A stretch of DNA of 64,000 nucleotides from Acutalibacter sp. 1XD8-33. GTDB taxonomy: Bacteria > Bacillota > Clostridia > Oscillospirales > Acutalibacteraceae. The stretch spans positions 1-64,000 of the forward strand of contig NZ_RAZF01000007.1 in the NCBI RefSeq assembly GCF_003612555.1, given 5' to 3'. This document shows, one piece after another, positions 61,164-64,000 of the stretch; the stretch's first letter is position 1, and each line of letters starts with the position of its first letter. Below the pieces are notes generated by a model. That model searched no databases. It saw only the letters and a program-made list of their open reading frames with translations, and was not told the origin of the DNA. Both the position numbers and the translations under genes were made by a program.

Positions 61164-62738
61164 GTGACAAATCGAGCAGGCTTCATCAAAATCGCGCTGA
61201 TGGCGGCGCTGTCCATTGCGTTGGCCCTTGGAATTCCCGCCGCGCCCCCTTCGAATCGGGTGTTTACCGACGTGGCCCCCGGCAGTTGGTACGAGCCCCA
61301 GGTGCTGGACATGGCCCGCCGAGGCTGGCTGAACGGCTATCCGGACGGCAGTTTTCGTCCCAACCGGCCGGTCACCGCCGCAGAGCTGGTGGCCATCACC
61401 GCCCGATGCGCGGGCGTGGCGAATACCGGCGGGGATGGCGGGCACTGGGCCTCCGGCTACCTGCGGACCGGCCTGGACCGGGGCTGGTACGACTGGGACG
61501 AGATCCCGCCCACCGGGGAGACCTTCGGCAAGCCCATCCAGCGGCAACTGGCGGTGAAAATCCTCATGCGGGCCTTCCTGCCGGACGTCCGGGGAGACTA
61601 CAACACGGAGAGCCAGAAGATCCGGGACTTCTCCCAGCTGGACGGCCGGTACTACGAGGAGGTCCTGGCCGCCTACTCCGTGGGGGTGGCCCGGGGGGAT
61701 GGAAGCGGGCGGTTCCACCCCAAATCCAGCCTGACCCGGGCCGAGGCATGCACCCTGATTGACCGGGCCCGGCGGCTGATAGAGGAGCTTCCCGCGCCCA
61801 GCCGGAGCCCGGCCCCTTCTCCCGGCCCCACGGCGAAGCCCATCTCCGGGGGCGTGGCGGAGAACGGCTGGCTTCAGGTGAAGGGCACCCAGCTCTGCAA
61901 CGAGGCCGGGGAGCCGGTGGTCCTCCACGGCATGAGCAGCCACGGGATCCAGTGGTTCCCCCAGTTCGCCGGGGAGCAGGCCGTGAAAAACACCGCCGCC
62001 TATGGGGCCAACCTGTTCCGGGTGGCCATGTACACCGGGGAGGGGGGCTACCTCTCCCAGCCGGAGGCCATGAAGCAGCGGGCCATAGAGGCGGTGGATG
62101 CCGCCGTCCACCAGGACCTGTATGTGATCCTGGACTGGCACATCCTCTCCGACGGCAACCCCATGGACCATCTCAGCGAGGCCAAGGCCTTTTTCTCGGA
62201 GATGGCGGAGCGCTACCAGGACCAGCCAGCGGTGCTCTATGAAATCTGCAACGAGCCCAACGGCAATGTGGACTGGGCCCGGGACATCAAGCCCTACGCC
62301 CAGGAGGTGGCCGGGGCGATTCGGGAGAAATCCCCCCGGAGCGTGATCCTCATCGGCAGCGGTACCTGGAGCCAGGACATCCATCTGGCCGCCGCCGACC
62401 CGTTGGAGGGGGAAAATCTCATGTACACCCTGCACTTCTACGCGGGCACCCACGGGCAGTGGCTTCGGGATCGGGCGGAGAGCGCGCTGGAGGCGGGCCT
62501 GCCCCTGTTCGTCAGCGAGTGGGGGACCAGTGCTGCGGACGGCAGCGGCGGGGTCTATCTGGGCGAGGCGGAGGTCTGGCTGGAATTTCTGGAGAAAAAA
62601 GGGATTAGCTGGGCAAACTGGTCCCTCTGCGACAAGGACGAGACCTCGGCGGCTTTGAAGCCGGGTACGGACCCCAGCGCCCAATGGACGGAGCAGGACC
62701 TGAGCCCTTCTGGGAAGTTCGTGTTCGGGCGGTTTTGA
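61164..62738 (+). CDS. SLH-anchored GH5 family glycoside hydrolase (cellulase-like)
   Basis: A secreted 524-residue enzyme. A signal peptide (residues 1-27) is followed by about three SLH modules (31-210; VFTDVAPGSWYEPQVLDMARRGW, GYPDGSFRPNRPVT), a Pro/Ser linker (210-228) and a GH5 catalytic domain. Acid/base Glu364 lies in CNEPNG and nucleophile Glu452 in FVSEWGTS; VILDWHI is also typical. It should cut beta-1,4-glucan or a related glycan at the cell surface. GTG at 61164 is the start, 7 nt after GGGAGG; upstream frame extensions lie in repeats. Confidence 0.93.
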   Translation: MTNRAGFIKIALMAALSIALALGIPAAPPSNRVFTDVAPGSWYEPQVLDMARRGWLNGYPDGSFRPNRPVTAAELVAITARCAGVANTGGDGGHWASGYLRTGLDRGWYDWDEIPPTGETFGKPIQRQLAVKILMRAFLPDVRGDYNTESQKIRDFSQLDGRYYEEVLAAYSVGVARGDGSGRFHPKSSLTRAEACTLIDRARRLIEELPAPSRSPAPSPGPTAKPISGGVAENGWLQVKGTQLCNEAGEPVVLHGMSSHGIQWFPQFAGEQAVKNTAAYGANLFRVAMYTGEGGYLSQPEAMKQRAIEAVDAAVHQDLYVILDWHILSDGNPMDHLSEAKAFFSEMAERYQDQPAVLYEICNEPNGNVDWARDIKPYAQEVAGAIREKSPRSVILIGSGTWSQDIHLAAADPLEGENLMYTLHFYAGTHGQWLRDRAESALEAGLPLFVSEWGTSAADGSGGVYLGEAEVWLEFLEKKGISWANWSLCDKDETSAALKPGTDPSAQWTEQDLSPSGKFVFGRF

Positions 62739-62817
62739 CAGACCAGCTGGACAGACTGGCCTGGATTCAGCCCGCAGGGCCGGGAGAAAAATCAGTGGGG
62801 GACACGTAAAAAAATAG

Positions 62818-62846
62818 TTGTATTCGCAACGAAATAGAGGTATAAT
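62818..62846 (+). promoter_or_regulatory. Promoter ahead of the long repeat-filled leader of the ABC gene
   Basis: TTGTAT, 17 bp and a perfect TATAAT on the plus strand. The next start codon on this strand is 63624, so the leader would be about 770 nt. Confidence 0.65.
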
Positions 62847-62849
62847 GGG

Positions 62850-63608
62850 GGAAGAGAGTTTTTGAGTGTTTGTATGGGGGCGAGTGCGCGTGGCGGCGCG
62901 GTAAGGAGCACAAGGCCAGGAGGGCGTTTTGGCTGGGATGGGATACTGCGCCCAAGGCTGGCTGAGAGCGTAAAGCTCCATACATTGACCGGTCCAGTTG
63001 GTCTTAAGCTGGCGGGGGTGTGGGGCGCGGAGCCCCACGACCTGGCCCTTAAACACCTGAGAAAACAACGCAGGAGGGTAGCATAAACGTCCCGGTGGGA
63101 CGTTTTGCGTAGGGAGTCTACGCTTCCGCTTCGGTCGGCGCTGAACGGTCCCCACAGGGGACCAGCGCCCCTCGTCGGGGGTCCCCTATTCCGCCTGCCG
63201 TGCAGGCGGAAAGCCCTTGAAAGAGCTGGCTGGTTCCGAGACTAGGGGTGTTTTTTATTCTTGCAAAAAGCACCCCTCTTGGCGGACTTCGTCCGCCAAT
63301 TCACCCCGCAAAAATTGCGCTTCTCAGGTATTAAGGTCAAGGGCAAGACCGTGGGACTTCGGTCTCGGCTGCCGCCTCGGTCGGTTCGCAGCATGTCTGC
63401 CACTGGCAGACGCTCACCCCACACCCTGCAACCTTTGAGAAAGGTAAGACTTCGTTTCACGAAGTCTACGAAACTTTTACGGTTGTCAGGTTAGCTCGGC
63501 AAAAAACATCAAACGTTCACGACGAGCAGAGCGAGGAGTGGGTAAAAGTTTTTGATTAAACTTTTTTCAAAAAGTTTGTGGGGTGTGGGGTGAAACCCCA
63601 CGGTCTAA
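62850..63608. repeat. Composite intergenic repeats forming the ABC-gene leader
   Basis: About 760 bp without a gene: head 'gagtgtttgtatgggggcga', 'gggatactgcgcccaaggct', 'accggtccagttggtcttaag', the interrupted double-hairpin module (63067-63186), a GCCTGCCGTGCAGGC hairpin, 'ggcggacttcgtccgccaat', 'cgcttctcaggtattaaggt', 'agacttcgtttcacgaagtc', 'ttcacgacgagcagagcgag' and the tail 'tttttcaaaaagtttgtggg', ending 16 nt before the ATG. Confidence 0.8.
63067..63186 (-). repeat. Double-hairpin module, copy 5, interrupted
   Basis: Same module as 23674-23741 but 120 bp long. About 52 extra bases (63115-63169) carry the 'cggtcggcgctgaacggtcc' and 'ccacaggggaccagcgcccc' block that stands alone near 26,280, 54,060 and 54,580. 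One repeat has moved into another. Confidence 0.8.
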
Positions 63609-63623
63609 AAAGGAGTTTCGTTC

Positions 63624-64000
63624 ATGAGAATCATTTTCCGTTATCTGAAGCCGTTTGTGCCCCGGATGAGCCTGGGGCTGACCATCAAGTTCACGGGCTC
63701 GGCCGTGGAGTTGCTGCTGCCCTGGATCCTCTCCTACATGATCGACGAGGTGGCCCCCACAAAGGACATGGGACTGATCGCCCTGTGGGGCGGGGCCATG
63801 GTGGGCGCGGCGGTGGCGGCCTGGGTCACCAATATTTTAGCCAACCGCATGGCCGCCTGGGTGGCCCAGCACACCACCCAGGCTATCCGCCACGACCTGT
63901 TCGCCAAGATCTCCCAGCTCTCCTGCGCCCAGGTGGACGCCTTCTCCGTGCCGTCCCTGGAGGCCCGCCTCACCACCGACACCTATCATGTCCACCAGAT
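63624..64000 (+). CDS. ABC exporter, permease part (5' end only)
   Basis: 125 codons before the window ends. MRIIFRYLKPFVPRMSLGL leads into the first membrane helices of a type-1 ABC transmembrane domain (VELLLPWILSYMIDEV and ALWGGAMVGAAVAAWV), and TTQAIRHDLFAKISQLSCAQVDAF is the conserved cytoplasmic loop of MdlB/LmrA-like half-exporters. The ATP-binding half should follow outside the window. AAAGGAG precedes the ATG. A composite repeat fills the leader. Confidence 0.88.
   Translation, partial: MRIIFRYLKPFVPRMSLGLTIKFTGSAVELLLPWILSYMIDEVAPTKDMGLIALWGGAMVGAAVAAWVTNILANRMAAWVAQHTTQAIRHDLFAKISQLSCAQVDAFSVPSLEARLTTDTYHVHQ

Overview
The window is a GC-rich stretch (my estimate is high 50s percent) of a Firmicutes chromosome, most likely class Clostridia near Oscillospiraceae. 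This is an inference from several features: a Na+-pumping biotin decarboxylase operon, an S-layer-homology (SLH) surface protein, MurE/MurF ligases, strong AGGAGG-type ribosome sites with some TTG/GTG starts, TTGaca-17-TATaaT promoters, a Cys-type L28 and a CD3324-like regulator. I found 48 genes, one cut by the right edge. I saw no rRNA, tRNA, CRISPR array, phage or transposase gene.

Layout. 0.4-7.8 kb (minus strand): a 1972-residue SLH surface protein and an EF-hand-like calcium-loop protein. 8-12 kb (plus): a BadF/NagK-type sugar kinase, then an envelope-stress-like operon of DUF2089 regulator, an overlooked 50-residue ORF and a DUF4097 protein. 12.2-16.7 kb: cold-shock protein, a degenerate histidine phosphatase with a NimA-like flavoprotein, a YdcF membrane protein, a CD3324-family regulator and rpmB. 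17-27 kb (minus): leuB, L-serine dehydratase, a VOC protein with murF, pepC, a GyrI-like protein, murE and a YhhN protein. 27-41 kb (minus): a peptidase/VOC/hydrolase/GNAT/GH13-GNAT operon, a CHAP-GNAT pair, an exonuclease-PgeF fusion overlapping a PflX-like radical SAM gene, typA and ptsI. 41-61 kb (minus): two tandem O-antigen-ligase-like proteins, the four-gene decarboxylase operon, and surface-polymer genes (wecG, wecB, LtaS-like phosphatase/transferase, sugar transferase, TagB/F-like transferase, Wzx flippase, GT2). 61-64 kb (plus): an SLH-GH5 glycosidase and the start of an ABC exporter.

Themes. Much of the window builds the cell envelope: peptidoglycan precursors (murE, murF), possible peptidoglycan proofreading (PgeF domain), a teichoic-acid-like or capsule-like polymer (WecB/WecG/TagB-F/Wzx/Wzy-like/LtaS-like), and wall-attached proteins that would bind such polymers through SLH domains. 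The oad-type operon would couple decarboxylation to Na+ export.

The most distinctive property is repeat content. Nearly every intergenic gap over about 300 bp is filled by one of two families. One is a mosaic element of about 300-760 bp made of reshuffled hairpin modules, often lying between a promoter and its gene. The other is a small MITE-like element with TATAGTTAACGCAGTTCAAA-type inverted ends, of which one copy is a perfect 56-bp palindrome. Protein-level oddities are the exonuclease-zinc ribbon-PgeF fusion, the GH13-GNAT fusion, the catalytically stripped phosphatase, and a two-helix motif shared by the DUF2089 and DUF4097 partners.
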